Shown: in pieces, positions 11,080-21,834 of the stretch | Layout of the letters: the number at the start of each line of letters is the position of its first letter | How positions within the stretch are numbered: the stretch's first letter is position 1 | Assembly: GCA_019009955.1 (NCBI GenBank) | Contig: CM032229.1 | Coordinates: forward strand, 8,942,001 to 9,006,000 | DNA length: 64,000 nucleotides | Direction of reading: 5' to 3' | From: Riptortus pedestris | Lineage: Eukaryota > Arthropoda > Insecta > Hemiptera > Alydidae | Translations under genes and position numbers: made by a program | The notes under the pieces: model-generated | Told to the model about the DNA's origin: nothing | Database searches by the model: none | What the model saw: only the letters and a program-made list of their open reading frames with translations

Positions 11080-12900
11080 CTATTTAGGTCTTTGGAATAA
11101 CTGTAGGAGCGGAAGAGGCGGAGAGAGGCAGAGGAGCTGAAACGCTTGGCAATCTCATTGAAATGGCGGTTCGGCTTTGTTAAAGTTCCACAGAGAACAG
11201 CCGTCTCCTTAGGAACCAAGATACGAGAAGGAAATTGTCTCAGAGCTCTATGGGACAAGAGGGTTCAGCCCTCAATCTCTCCCTCACCTCCCAATCCTCT
11301 TTGATTGAACGTCTTCTCAATCCAGAGGAAGCTACTCCGGCTTCCAAACTAGTTACGTTATGGCTTAGAAGTTAATGGTATTGAAATGAGGCCAATCGCC
11401 CGGATGATATTTCAATGGGAATTCGATTAGGAGTCAGAGATGTGAGGCTCCCCGCCGTCAGGGCTTTACCGTTCCGATTTATAACCTATCTTGGAGCCTT
11501 CCGTAAACACCTCACTTCCTCCCTTAAACTCATTCAATATCGAACCAAGGCGTCAGAACTTTCAGATCAACGATAATAATTTGGGTCAATGAATTTTCAA
11601 AGAGAGAGATTTCTGATAGCATTTCCCTAAACTTCTATTCAAATATCGAACCATGGTTGGCTGAGACATATATTTCAAGCGAAACTGCACGTTATCCTAC
11701 TATTCCAAATTGAGCAGGTTATCTACAGGCAATGAGTTTTTCCAACCAAGGTGGGTTCGTCACTGAACGTATTCCGACTGTCCAAGAGGGTATCCTCCCC
11801 CCCCCCCCATGTGTCTCATTATTACATGGTGTCGCAGTTATCCACACGATCTCGACTGACACTGGGGCATAGCGAGATACAGAATGCAGGGGATCTGCTC
11901 TGGGTATAGTGCAAGTGCCTTGTCCAAGTAGATGCCAGCTAATACACAGAGTTGGGTGTGGCAGCGGAACCATCTGAATGAAGGAAACATGTTGTTTCAA
12001 TAAATACACATTCAATGCTAAGAAGTTGTATCAGATTAACGTTTATGAGTCATTTGTGTGTTAACAATAGTAGAATGCAAATACATTTTACGCGATCCTT
12101 TTGACTGTTGTTTCAGAACTATTATGCGAAAAAATAGACAGTTCAAAAGACATATGTATGAGTATTTCTACAACTAGACAGATACTCGATGCTTAAAGTC
12201 TTTTGGGAAGAAAAACAACTTGAAGAAAGTAAAGAAGTTGCCGATGAGAAAATTTGGGAAGATTTAAGGGCTAAGAGAGAGCAAGAGGGTGAGTAGAAAG
12301 AGCTATCCATTGGGAGAAGCAAGGAGCTAGCTATAAATTGAAGCAACAAGTATTTAAAACTCTCCCCAACCCTGGCTCAATTAATCTAAGCCACTTGCCT
12401 ATAAACTAATCGGCCAAGTCGCGGGATTCCTCTGGGCAAGTTCTCCTTTCAAGTTGCCGCCAAGTTTGCTTTTGCCGCCATATCTGTGAGCGATGGCTCT
12501 TACCGACCCATTGACAAATATACGATCCTCCCCTCGATCCGGAAACCTCCATATTTCCTCAACTGGGTCACCGTGACAGCTTTGATTCCACATTCGCCAG
12601 GAAGTCCTTTCTTTTTTCCTTCCCCTTTCTCGCTCCCTCTCTCTCTATTTCTTTTCTTCCTTGCTGCTCCGAGAGAGAGAGGATTGAAGGTCTTTTTTCA
12701 GCCTAGGCTCAGAGTAAAAGGAATGCCGCGGAAGGGAATTTATTACAGTCGGTAATTTATTGTTGTGAGCGATCAGGCCGAGTTGCGAAGTGAAAAAGTT
12801 ACCGCGCCATTACCGATACCACTTATGGTGAATGTGTGGGGGGGGCTCCTTAGTCCTGCCCCCCCCCACAATTCTCTCTGAAAAATCTTAGTTCCAACAA
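11080..12900. other. Extended non-repetitive region of higher G+C with no clear gene
   Basis: Longest stretch without an obvious transposon. Richer parts are about 11080-11560 and 12360-12900, with an A-rich gap between. Short frames exist; the only one of note is a 35-codon highly charged frame at 12189-12296 (MLKVFWEEKQLEESKEVADE at the start) that runs into a GGGTGAGT donor-like site. No family is recognised. It may contain regulatory sequence or a small exon. Confidence 0.3.
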
Positions 12901-13024
12901 CTCGACCAAAAGTTTCGCTAGAGTGCTTTGCTCTGAGAAATCGACTTGTTGATTTATCAAAGGCTCATTATATCGATGGACGAAATCGTTAATTCGTCAA
13001 TTAATTATCTTTCTATTCTCTTTG

Positions 13025-13240
13025 GGGCTCGGGTTAGCCGTGCGAGTTAAAGCTTTGACTTTAATCCCACATGGTAAACCTAGAGTGGCGAGTTCGATTC
13101 CCGCCCTGGGTAATAGGAATTAATTTAGTGACGGAATTCACTAAATAAAATCCTTAGTCCCACCCTGGCTAGAAAAGGGTGGTAACCTGTAGATAACCGG
13201 CCCAATTAGCCTTAGTTGCATAAAGTGGACGTTAATAAAT
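13025..13240 (+). mobile_element. SINE-A copy (tRNA-derived SINE), best preserved
   Basis: Head: GGTTAGCCGTGCGAGTTAA resembles a pol III A box, and about 70 bases later GCGAGTTCGATTCCCGCC matches the B box consensus GTTCGANTC. The body continues with ACGGAATTCACTAAAT, CCACCCTGGCTAGAAAAGG and GTGGTAACCTGTAGATAAC, and the tail is CATAAAGTGGACGTTAATAA. A tRNA-like head, unrelated body and defined tail are the hallmarks of a SINE; the source tRNA was not determined. Copies: 2312, 13025, 19361(-), 39413(-), 43690, 47488. Confidence 0.85.
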
Positions 13241-13724
13241 AATTTAATTTTTTCTATTCTCTTTCTTTCAAAGAAAAAAAAATCTGATCTGACTCTAATG
13301 ACTTCGATGTACCTTATTAAATAATATAAAGCCAATGTTTGGATTGAACTTAATTAAAATTAGGTCATTTGGGGTAAAACTCCCCTTTACTGGCAGTAAA
13401 CAAAAATGAAATACCTCAATCATATATTCTATAACATTTTATCTTAAGTTAATCGATTTTAAGTTATGACGCCAAATAATCAAGTTCAAGATGGACATGC
13501 AAATAATCGATTTTCGTCGGCTGACTTAACCAACCCAGTACCATCTAGCTGCTTAGTGAGCACAGTCGCAACGTAATGTAAAAGGCAAGGAGCCCTTCAG
13601 AAATGTAAGTAGCAATTTATAATTAGATTTAATAAATATATCATAGATGTAGGCACCTACAAATGCAATATATAGCAAAAGAATTATTAAGAGATGTGTT
13701 AAATTAATGTTATTAATAATTTTT

Positions 13725-13748
13725 AATATATATATATATATATATTTA
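13725..13748. repeat. Short (TA)n tract
   Basis: About ten TA units immediately before the hammerhead-like motif at 13762. Confidence 0.9.
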
Positions 13749-13755
13749 AAAGGGA

Positions 13756-13800
13756 TAGCGCCTGAAGAGGTGGCGAATAAGCCACGAAACATGTAGAGCA
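13756..13800 (+). other. Hammerhead-like motif (CTGAAGA-stem-GAAAC)
   Basis: CTGAAGA (13762-13768) is followed by GTGGC-GAATAA-GCCAC, a perfect five-base-pair stem and loop, then GAAAC (13786-13790). This is the order of the hammerhead core: CUGANGA, stem II, GAAA. One extra G sits between CTGAAGA and the stem. Stems I and III and a cleavage site are not clear, so activity is not implied. Confidence 0.35.
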
Positions 13801-14021
13801 GTTTCAATATAGTTTGCACCGAGAAAAATGTTTTTTTATTGGAGACCCTTGCCATCAAATTTCAAGTTTATTTTGTTCTGTATAGTTTCTTAAGCAATTT
13901 TCTTGAAATATAATTTTATTATTATATAATGCTATATATAGTATTAATTTTATATACATAACGCTGTTACCAAATGTATGTCTTAAACATTGTATGGTAC
14001 ATACAGGAAATATAACACCTC

Positions 14022-14030
<9 letters not shown>

Positions 14031-14064
<34 letters not shown>

Positions 14065-14065
14065 T
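14031..14065. repeat. (TA)n tract with repeat boundary
   Basis: (TA)n preceded by GTGTG and followed by CTAGCTCAGATACCCGGCTT. That last block looks like the conserved edge of an interspersed repeat rather than random sequence. Confidence 0.85.
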
Positions 14066-14329
14066 AGCTCAGATACCCGGCTTCTCCCGGAAATTCATTT
14101 GAGGCTGAATATTGATGGTATTTTTTTGGCAAGGCTTTACTTTGCACAATATTTTGACATTTACCCGTCTCCTGTGCTTTATTAATAGATTTCAGTTATT
14201 AAGGACAAAATATTAACGTAGATTTGAATTAATTTTTCCAAATGAGGAACCTCATAGTTCAAATTGGAATGAATTGTTGAGCATATCAATATTTTTACGC
14301 AAATTACTTGCTCCACACATTGTTCCTGG

Positions 14330-15390
14330 AGAAATGTATAAAACAAAAGTTAATCTAAATAACAAAGTAAACAACTTTTGTTATGTGCATGTTTGTCGAA
14401 AAACAAATAGACAATGAAATATCGCGAATGTTTATTTCAGGCCTCCCTTATAACCCCCACTCCCTTTCTAATTTAAAAATTTTAATATAGCCTATAATCA
14501 TGGAAGAACTAATGCTAATTGACATACCGAGTTTTGTTGTTCGGTTCAATCGTTAGCGCCCAATAAAATAGTTGACTCCCGCTTTAGTTTATAGTGTATA
14601 TCTCGTTTATACTTTGTTAAAAGACAAAAATGAATATCACAAAAGTTACTCTAAATAACAAAATAAACAACTTTTTTTATGTTCATATTCGCCGAAAAAC
14701 CAATAGAAAACGAAAGACCACTATTTTTAAATTCAGGCCTCCCATACAACCCCCACTCCTGCCCATTCCTAGAAATGTTGGTATGGCTTGTGATAATGAA
14801 GGCGTTAGTGCTAATACAAATACCGAGTTTTATTAATTTCGGTTTGGTCATTTGTCCCAAATAAAATTGTTCAGTTCCGCTATAGGTTTTAGCGTGTACC
14901 TCGTTTATAATTTGGTATAAGAAAAAAGTGTATATAACAAAGGTTACTCTAAATAACGTACTAAACAACTTTTGTCATGTGCATATTTGCAGAAAATCCA
15001 ATTGAAAACGAAATACCGCTATTTTTATATACAGGCCTCCCTTACAACCCCCACTCCTGCCCATTCCTAGAAATGTTGGTATGGCTTGTGATAATGAAGG
15101 CGTTAGTGCTAATACAAATACCGAGTTTTATTAATTTCGGTTGAGTCTCTTGTGTGCCAAATAAAATTGTTTACTCCCACATTAGTTTATAGTGTATATC
15201 TCGTTTATACTTTGTTAAAAGACAAAAATGAATATAACAAAAGTTACTCTAAATAACAAAATAAACAACTTTTACTATGTTCATATTTGCAGAAAAACCA
15301 ATAGAAAACGAAATTCCGCTATTTTTAAATTCAGGCCTCCCTTACAACCCCCACTCCTGTCCGTCCCTAGAAATGTTGGTATGGCTTGAA
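14330..15390 (+). repeat. Four tandem units of about 298 bp
   Basis: The block GTTACTCTAAATAAC recurs at 14645, 14943 and 15243, with GTTAATCTAAATAAC at 14351, giving a period of about 294-300. Each unit also carries CAGGCCTCCC, ACAACCCCCACTCC and, in the middle units, GAAATGTTGGTATGGCTTG and GAGTTTTATTAATTTCGGTT. Units 2 to 4 are close and unit 1 is diverged; unit 4 is cut after GGTATGGCTTG. The short frames at 14630-15507 are repeated translations of the same unit, not genes. Confidence 0.9.
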
Positions 15391-15423
15391 AAAAAATCAA
15401 TGTACAGACAGAGGTTACAATTT

Positions 15424-15426
<3 letters not shown>

Positions 15427-15473
<47 letters not shown>

Positions 15474-15477
15474 TATA
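15427..15477. repeat. (TA)n with short CA tail
   Basis: (TA)n ending in ACACACACATATATAC, directly after the truncated last unit of the 298-bp array. Confidence 0.95.
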
Positions 15478-15691
15478 TACATCACAAATCACAGGAACTA
15501 TTATTAACAAGCACTATAGATCATAATTCAGTTTATCTTTGAATCTAATTATTCTTTATTTTCAATCGAAATGTGTTATATTAGTTTAGTATTGTTCAGT
15601 CGTCTCTCCCACGCTTACTTAGTTCACTAACCGGCCGTACATCCGGAGGTCGCCGTAGGCGGTGGCCTGGAGCGGAAACTGCAGCGCTAGC

Positions 15692-15694
<3 letters not shown>

Positions 15695-15777
<83 letters not shown>
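15695..15777 (-). repeat. LINE poly(A) tail, 83 bases
   Basis: Uninterrupted T on the plus strand, so A on the strand of the LINE. It sits directly at the 3' end of the 3' UTR. A pure tail this long normally decays quickly, which suggests a fairly recent insertion. Confidence 0.9.
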
Positions 15778-15782
<5 letters not shown>

Positions 15783-16180
15783 AAACTCCTAAAAGACCTA
15801 AACTATCCTTACAACTATCTAACCTAGAGACTAAACCTAACGACTAACCTAAGATAGAAAAGAAAAGTGCTTCTGGGCACCAGGTTTGCACTGAGAGGCT
15901 CCTTTCTCTATATCAGGGATATATTTTAAGGAGAGGATGAGGAGAGGGTGTAGGATTGTTTATTTATTATTTTTGTGAACTTTAAGGGTAGCTGGTATAC
16001 CCCGTGGGATTAGAGGGTCAAGGAAAGAAGGAGAAAAGAGGAAAAGAGATAGGAGAAGAGGAGATGAGACAACGAAAGGAAAGGTGGCCGGTTGGCCGAA
16101 ATTTAGGTTTTTATTTTTTGTTTATGTTTTATTTACAGTTTGTACAATATTTACATTTTTTATTTACATATTTACAGTTG

Positions 16181-17633
16181 TTATGGTGGATCTGCAAGTT
16201 CTATGACGTTGACCTGTTGTATGCCGCCTTTCCCTTGCCAGTTCTGTGGCAGTGGTGGGGGAATGAGTGTGTTGTAGAGGGGGTTGGGTAAGGCTAGGGC
16301 AGCGTCAAAGAACTTTACATGCCTCTTCTTGATCGTCTGCGCCACGGTGTCCAGATTGAGGGTTTCTCGTATTAGGGTTTGGGGCTTATTGGATAGGGAG
16401 GTGTGTCTGACAATCTTACGGATTACTCCGTTTTGGAAGGATTGTAGACTGGTAAGGGAGGTTTTGGGAAGGAATTTGAGGAGGGGGGCTCCATAGAGGA
16501 GGGCAGGTTGTAGGACGCCTCTATAGATAAGGAGTTTGAGTCTCAGGGTAAGGTTGGGGGAGAGGAGGAGGTGTTTAAGGGAGTTGTAGCGAGTCCGGGT
16601 GTGTTTCAACTTCCGTTGAATGTGGGTGGAGAAACGTAGGTGGCGCTGTACGTGGACCCCCAGGTAGGTGATGGTAGCTGCTATGGGGATTTGTGTGCCG
16701 TTAAGCGTAAAGTGTTTAGGGAGACGCCTCTTATACTTATAGAATGAGAATATAAGGCCGTCTGTTTTTGTGGGGTTGACTATTATGTTCCGGGCTAGGA
16801 GGCGGTCGGCTATATCTTGACAGGCGGCTTCAGCATAGGTGAGCGCTCTGGCGGGGTTCAGGGACGTGCTAGCTATTCCTATATCGTCTGCATATAGGCG
16901 TAGATTTCGGCGTTCTTGTACTGTCGACCAACAATATCGGCGGTATATAGGGTGAAGAGTTGAGTGGGAGAGGACGGCGCCCTGTGGGACAACGCATGGG
17001 AGGGATTTGGTTTGGGAAAGACTGTCTCCCACTTTCATTTGGAAAGTCCTGTCTTTTTAGGAAAGGAAAGGATGAGGGAATATAACTGCTCACGGCAGTT
17101 TTAGTTGGCGGAGGATGGTTAGGAGGGTATTGTGGTCGACAGAGTCGAACGCACTTAGTACAATCTATGGAGACGAAGGCGGTAGCACTGTTTTTTGCCT
17201 GAGCCCGTTTTGGCCGCGTTGAGTTGTAGCCTAGCCAGGGGGTGAAGAGTGCATAGCCCTTTTTCGAAAGCCTGTCTGCTCGTTGGGAATGAGGTTTAGC
17301 CTCCTCACAGAAATCTAGAAGTATTGGAGAATTACTTTCTCCAATATCTTCGAGACATGTGAGAGGAGGCTAATGGGGCGGTAATGCTCGGGAAGCGAGC
17401 CGTTTTTGTTGGGTTTCAAGAGGGGGAACGACTATAGCATGCTTCCACTGCGCTGGGAAATGTCGGAGGCGGAGGCAGGAGTTGAGGAGATAGGTGAGGT
17501 AGTTGAGACTTCCGAGGAAGCTGGCACAGGAGTACACTCTGTCCAAACCAGGGGATTTACTTCCCTTGGTGTGACGGAGGATGACGTTGAGTTGCCTGGG
17601 AGAGCCGAGCATGAAATTTATTTCACGTTCCAT
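16181..17633 (-). pseudogene. Jockey-like reverse transcriptase, broken
   Basis: Two main frames. The upstream one (17633-17370) carries KSPGLDRV and FPAQWKHAIVVP, matching the conserved KSPG(x)DG...FPxxWKxAxVxPI region of Jockey RTs. The catalytic segment continues in shifted frames: AFDSVDHNTLLTILRQLKL is encoded near 17152-17100. The downstream frame (17038-16181) has VVPQGAVLS and the catalytic box LYADDIG (YADD at 16894-16883), then the thumb region with TYLGVHVQRHLRF and LLYGAPL, and ends in PPLPQNWQGKGG. At least two frameshifts lie between 17040 and 17370, so no functional enzyme is encoded. RNase H is not seen, as in many Jockey elements. Confidence 0.88.
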
Positions 17634-18061
17634 CGTCTCAGGCGCCTCTCACGGAATTTGTGGTCCGAGACTGTGAGTCTGTCGACATATATGTCGCCAG
17701 CTCTTTCAGCCTGGTCCTTGGTGTCCATCACATGTCTGTCAGCTTGGAGAAGCACAAATCTCCTTTTGGTTACTCTGGTCTTAACCAGCTTCCAGGACTA
17801 GCGATGGTCACCGTGTAAATTCCGAAGGGTTTCAAGCCATTCCGCCGTTTTCCACTGTCTCATAAGGGCGCGGATTTGGGTGGTAATGGAGTTATGATGG
17901 GACGTAGCGCAGGGTTGCCAGTGCGGAGCGCAATCTTTTTAAGATGATTCCGTTGGGCTATGAGGGCGAGGCTGGGTGTGCGGGGTGTCTTCAAGGAGGG
18001 GGGTACCGGAGCTACTTGGGGGCTCGAGCGGTCTGCCGCTGCGAGTATGGGGGACGTGTAC

Positions 18062-18850
18062 TCACTTATACTCTGTTCTAGGTGACGGGCATCTCTGATA
18101 GGAGAGATTGCCGGGTGGTCTCGTACATGATCGACTTGTATAGTTTCCAGTCGGGCCTTGTGGAACGAGTAGTTGGTCCTTTTGGGACAGGAGGGCGGCC
18201 GAGCAGTTCATAAAGAACTGGTTCGGTGATCCGACGTGACGAAGTCCAAGGCTGTACACCTCGTCACGACGACGTGGGGGGATGCGGGTCAATAAAAGGT
18301 CAATAGTAGACACTTTGGTTGGGGAGGCTCTAAAAGTGTGGGCATTTGGGTGCACAACGGTAAAGGCTGTCCTTGTGATCGCTGTGCCGGACGGGGTGAC
18401 ATTACTATTATTCCAGGAGGTGTGTCTGGCATTCATGTCACCGATAACTAAGTGATTTCTGTGACGCTGTGAAAGACGTAGCAGTTGTTGAAAATGGATG
18501 ACTCTAGCTCTGGGCTCTGGGCCTTCTATATATAGGCCGTCAGCGGATAGGTTCGGTTCGCTAGCTTAACAAGGATAGTGACGACGTTGGTATTGATTTT
18601 GTTATCGGCTGTATTATAGGGTCTATGACCTTATATGGGGTTGCCATATTTTAGCAGTATTGCTACCCCCCGTCCGTTTCTGTCGTTTTACCACATCGTC
18701 ACGTACTATGTTGTAGCCTCGAGCGCTGGTGTACGGGATGCAGTGCTCGTTTTATGGCTGAGCGGCCATGGTTCATTCAATAGCTGGAGTGTCATTCACG
18801 TGCTTGGGTTGTGGTCCGCAAAAAGGTGAACATTGTTCGGCTCCCGCCGC
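18062..18850 (-). pseudogene. LINE AP-type endonuclease domain, broken
   Basis: The frame at 18436-18062 begins in GDMNARHTSWNN, the conserved GDFNAxHxxW box of apurinic-like endonucleases of non-LTR retrotransposons, and continues with STIDLLLT, which fits the family SxIDLxxT motif. Further upstream, in other frames and with stops, the translation gives TGG-AILLKYGNPI-like and NTADNKINTNVVTI-like segments that fit the N-terminal half of the domain. The known role is nicking of target DNA to prime reverse transcription. The domain is degraded here. Confidence 0.75.
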
Positions 18851-19360
18851 CCGTGTATCCAAAAGGAATCGCCGCATCGAAGATAGAGAAACTCCGCGGT
18901 CATTCTGCAACCAGCTAGAAGAAGGAATCTTGTGTGGAACACAACAAAAATGGAAAGAAAAGAATCCGCCTCATAGAAAGTATATTTTTCTGGAAGGTAC
19001 CTCTTTTTTTTATTATAATGCTAGCTAAGCATTATCGACGTAAGCAATCGAAGGAGTACTCATGATATAGGGCATTTCAATCATTATTTAGTGTATATAT
19101 TAATTGGCTTGCCGCTAAAGTTTACAATCCAAACAAAGGGTAACCATTGTGTTCTGTCTATGTTGTACAGTCCATATTTCATTAAGTTTCTTTGTTTTCA
19201 TCACATCTTTATCAATAAGTGTTAATGTTTGTTTCATTAGATTTAAGGTTAGTCCCTAAATTAGTATTCTTTTCAGGTTTAAATTGTATCAAATAAGTCT
19301 CATTCTATTATAACCTCTGAGAAGGTCCATTACTATAAATTTTATTTATATACTTATTAT

Positions 19361-19464
19361 TATTTATTTATTAACGTCCACTTTTTGCAACTTAGGCTAA
19401 TCGGGGACGGGTTATCTACAGGTTACCACCCTTTTCTTTTCTACCCAGGTGGGATTTTAGAAAG
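19361..19464 (-). mobile_element. SINE-A 3' fragment
   Basis: Reverse complement of the SINE-A tail: TTAACGTCCACTTTTTGCAA, then TTATCTACAGGTTACCACCC and CTACCCAGGTGGGATTTTAG. The tRNA-like head is absent. Confidence 0.75.
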
Positions 19465-20370
19465 GTCCGGAAGCGCCCCAGTGTCTTGAAATCACAATTA
19501 GTCTACAACAAACTGAGCTATAAAATATAACTTTTGAATTACTTATTTATATGCTATTTCTTATTCAATATATTTTGATTCTTTGGAGATCTCAAATAAT
19601 AGCTTGTATTATTCACCCTCATCTTTCCTAGAGAATAGTACATACTTCGGTATAATCAAGGTGAGGAAATTATCTCTTTTATTAATTTTATTCCAGTCTA
19701 ATGCTTTCTTATTATTAACATAAAGGCTAATAGCACGCCCTAAAAATTATTATTTTTTTTTTTTAAATTTATTAAATGTTTCATGCCAGCTTACAGTTGG
19801 ACGACCGTATTACTGCTTGGAAAAAAACCATTTTATAGTACTTCCTCTATATTAGAGATTACAAAACTAGTCTTTATAATAACTATTGTTGAAAGTAATC
19901 CTAAGAAGAAGAGTGAGATAAAAACTTCATTAAAATTTCCGTTTGTAATTTAATTGTGGGGGAGGGAGGTGGGGGTTGAAGAGGGGACGATAAAGAGGAC
20001 AAAACAACCCCCATTCACACATCCGACCTGGGGGTGGGTTGCCAACACAAAGGACACCGCCTCTCTCAACAATTATACCACTCCTCTACAAACTACCACA
20101 TATAATAATGAATTGTAAAATAACGATAATTAATGTCTACATGTTTTCCTTCCTTGGTAGGCCTGCAAGGGGAGAGACACTATTATAAATTATAAAAGAT
20201 GGGAAGCATATATATATATAAACCAATAAAAATATGCTGCGTTAAGTCCCGATTTTGTTTACCTTGGATATATAGAGACAGAGAATTATTTTATACACTA
20301 AATACTTATTATTAATTACGTAAGTCAAATTTCCTGTAGCGTGTATAGAAACTTGTTATACCGGAGAAGG

Positions 20371-20784
20371 AAAAAGTCCGTCACGCAGGGACTGCGTAAA
20401 CTAAGCAGATTTCCCATGTGAAGTTTTACAATTGAGAAATTTCACGAGAGTCGAGCAGTTAAGGAAACGGCCGAACTAGCTTTTGGCGGAAAGTCACCCG
20501 TCCGCTAGCCACCCAGATTTAATAAAAATGCAAATAACTCGGTTAATATTCAAGATAGAGAATAAATGTATAAGAATATTTATAACAAATTTAATTTGCA
20601 ATAAGATTGATTCTGTACAAATTTTGGATCCGACGTAAAGTAACGGAGATATTTTGAATTTTCGAAAATCCTCCCCTCTAAACCCCCCCCCTCCCACTGG
20701 TCCGTTTTCAGCCGTTAACAAACTTGATCTTTCTTTTTATATAAAACGATTAAACAAAAATTGCGACCGCTAGAGCGGTAACAG

Positions 20785-20836
<52 letters not shown>

Positions 20837-20962
20837 TTTTGAACGGACCTCATTTTCGTCATCTAATAGGTAGGATCGATGACATTTGAAGAAAAATTCC
20901 GAAAATTCCGTTACGAGTATGACCTCAATAGCTGATTTCCCTTAAGGGAAATCTGCTAAAAC
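20371..20962 (+). mobile_element. HT family copy with both ends, about 590 bp
   Basis: The most complete simple copy. The 5' end AAAAAGTCCGTCACGCAGGG, then ACTGCGTAAACTAAGCAGAT and TTCCC. Internal blocks: ACTCGGTTAATATTCAAGAT, TTGCAATAAGATTGATTCTG, a C-run block, ACAAACTTGATCTTTC, AAAAATTGCGACC, AGCGGTAACAGACAAATATA, the (TA)n tract (20790-20833), then CAGTTTTGAACGGACCTCAT and GGTAGGATCGATGACATTTG. The 3' end is a palindrome centred on TTAA (about 20929-20956) followed by TAAAAC. There is no transposase. Confidence 0.82.
20790..20833. repeat. (TA)n inside an HT copy
   Basis: It lies between ACAGACAAATATA and CAGTTTTGAACGG, the same place as the (TA)n in the HT copies at 28116 and 34597. Confidence 0.95.
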
Positions 20963-21169
20963 TAGGGATTGATCGAATTTTGACGTATGTATGTTGAGAG
21001 AAGCAGTTAGACGCCAATGGTGGTTAGAAATAATATGAATTTTCCTCTAAATATAACAATTGCATTAACTTGATTTCATTTTCAGTGGACAATAAAAATG
21101 ATTTTCGTAGGGACGCATTAATGTGATATAACGTATAAAGCATGGAATAAATATGAAGAAGATTCCAAC

Positions 21170-21640
21170 ATATTGCTACGCTTATCGCAAGAATAACTAA
21201 CGTTGATTATAAGGGTTCTTTTGGATTGCAAAATTAAACGTTAAGCGTTTTTATCACTGGACATTTTATTTCACGATGCATTACCCCCTTCAATATTCTT
21301 CATTACTGATCATAATTTGCACTGATAAATTCACATCGTATTGAAAATACAATAACTCAAGATCACTGGAATTAATGATGTTCACATAACACAGCACTGC
21401 ACAAATAAAGGGTCCAAACTGTCTGGCCCCGTCGCCTAGAACATTTTAGACTTCACCCTGACGCCACCGCTTCCCACAAGGTACGCCTTCATTTTCTTCA
21501 TACTTCTTAAATACGTGATTAAGCAATGGCGTAGTTTTCCAGCAGCCAATTTTCACAACAATAATATGTATCAATTTGAACAATTATTTAATAGGGATTC
21601 TCGACTAATGGCCACCAATATACACCACAAGGATATTGTC
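21170..21640. repeat. R4 interspersed repeat, copy 2
   Basis: Shares with copy 1 the blocks AACGTTGATTATAAGGGTTC, TTTTTATCACTGGACATTTT, CATTACTGATCATAATTTGC, ACTCAAGATCACTGGAATTA and GATGTTCACATAACACAGCA. Downstream it also shares TACTTCTTAAATACGTGATT with copy 3. It has an interior insertion around 21420-21480. Confidence 0.6.
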
Positions 21641-21752
21641 CATATTGCTATAACAAATTAAGACTGTGAGTATCGTGACTGCTTTATTTAGAACTGTTTT
21701 GAAACAAGTATTGCTGGAATGACATGACTCAGAATACATATAAAAAAATATT

Positions 21753-21756
<4 letters not shown>

Positions 21757-21830
<74 letters not shown>
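21757..21830. repeat. (CA)n joined to (TA)n
   Basis: About 23 CA units followed by about 12 TA units, a compound microsatellite. Confidence 0.95.

Positions 21831-21834
<4 letters not shown>

Larger units (their letters stand above)
15695..18850 (-). mobile_element. Jockey-like non-LTR retrotransposon, 5'-truncated, minus strand
   Basis: On the minus strand the order is endonuclease, reverse transcriptase, 3' UTR and poly(A), typical of Jockey-clade LINEs. The 83-base T run (15695-15777 on the plus strand) is the tail. The endonuclease motif GDMNARHTSWNN lies near 18425-18445, RT motifs are between 17633 and 16880, and the 3' UTR spans about 15778-16180. The element is much richer in G+C than its surroundings. 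No gag-like ORF1 is seen. Several frameshifts and stops break ORF2. A second truncated copy is at 26545-27232. Confidence 0.88.

Noticed and set aside
13025..13110. Functional tRNA gene in the SINE-A head
   Set aside because: A- and B-box-like words exist but the cloverleaf is not formed, and the same head recurs with an identical non-tRNA body.
16004..16291. Plus-strand frame repeated at 26799 (MGLEGQGKKEKRGKEIGEEE)
   Set aside because: It is conserved only because both loci are copies of the LINE 3' UTR; the coding strand is minus.
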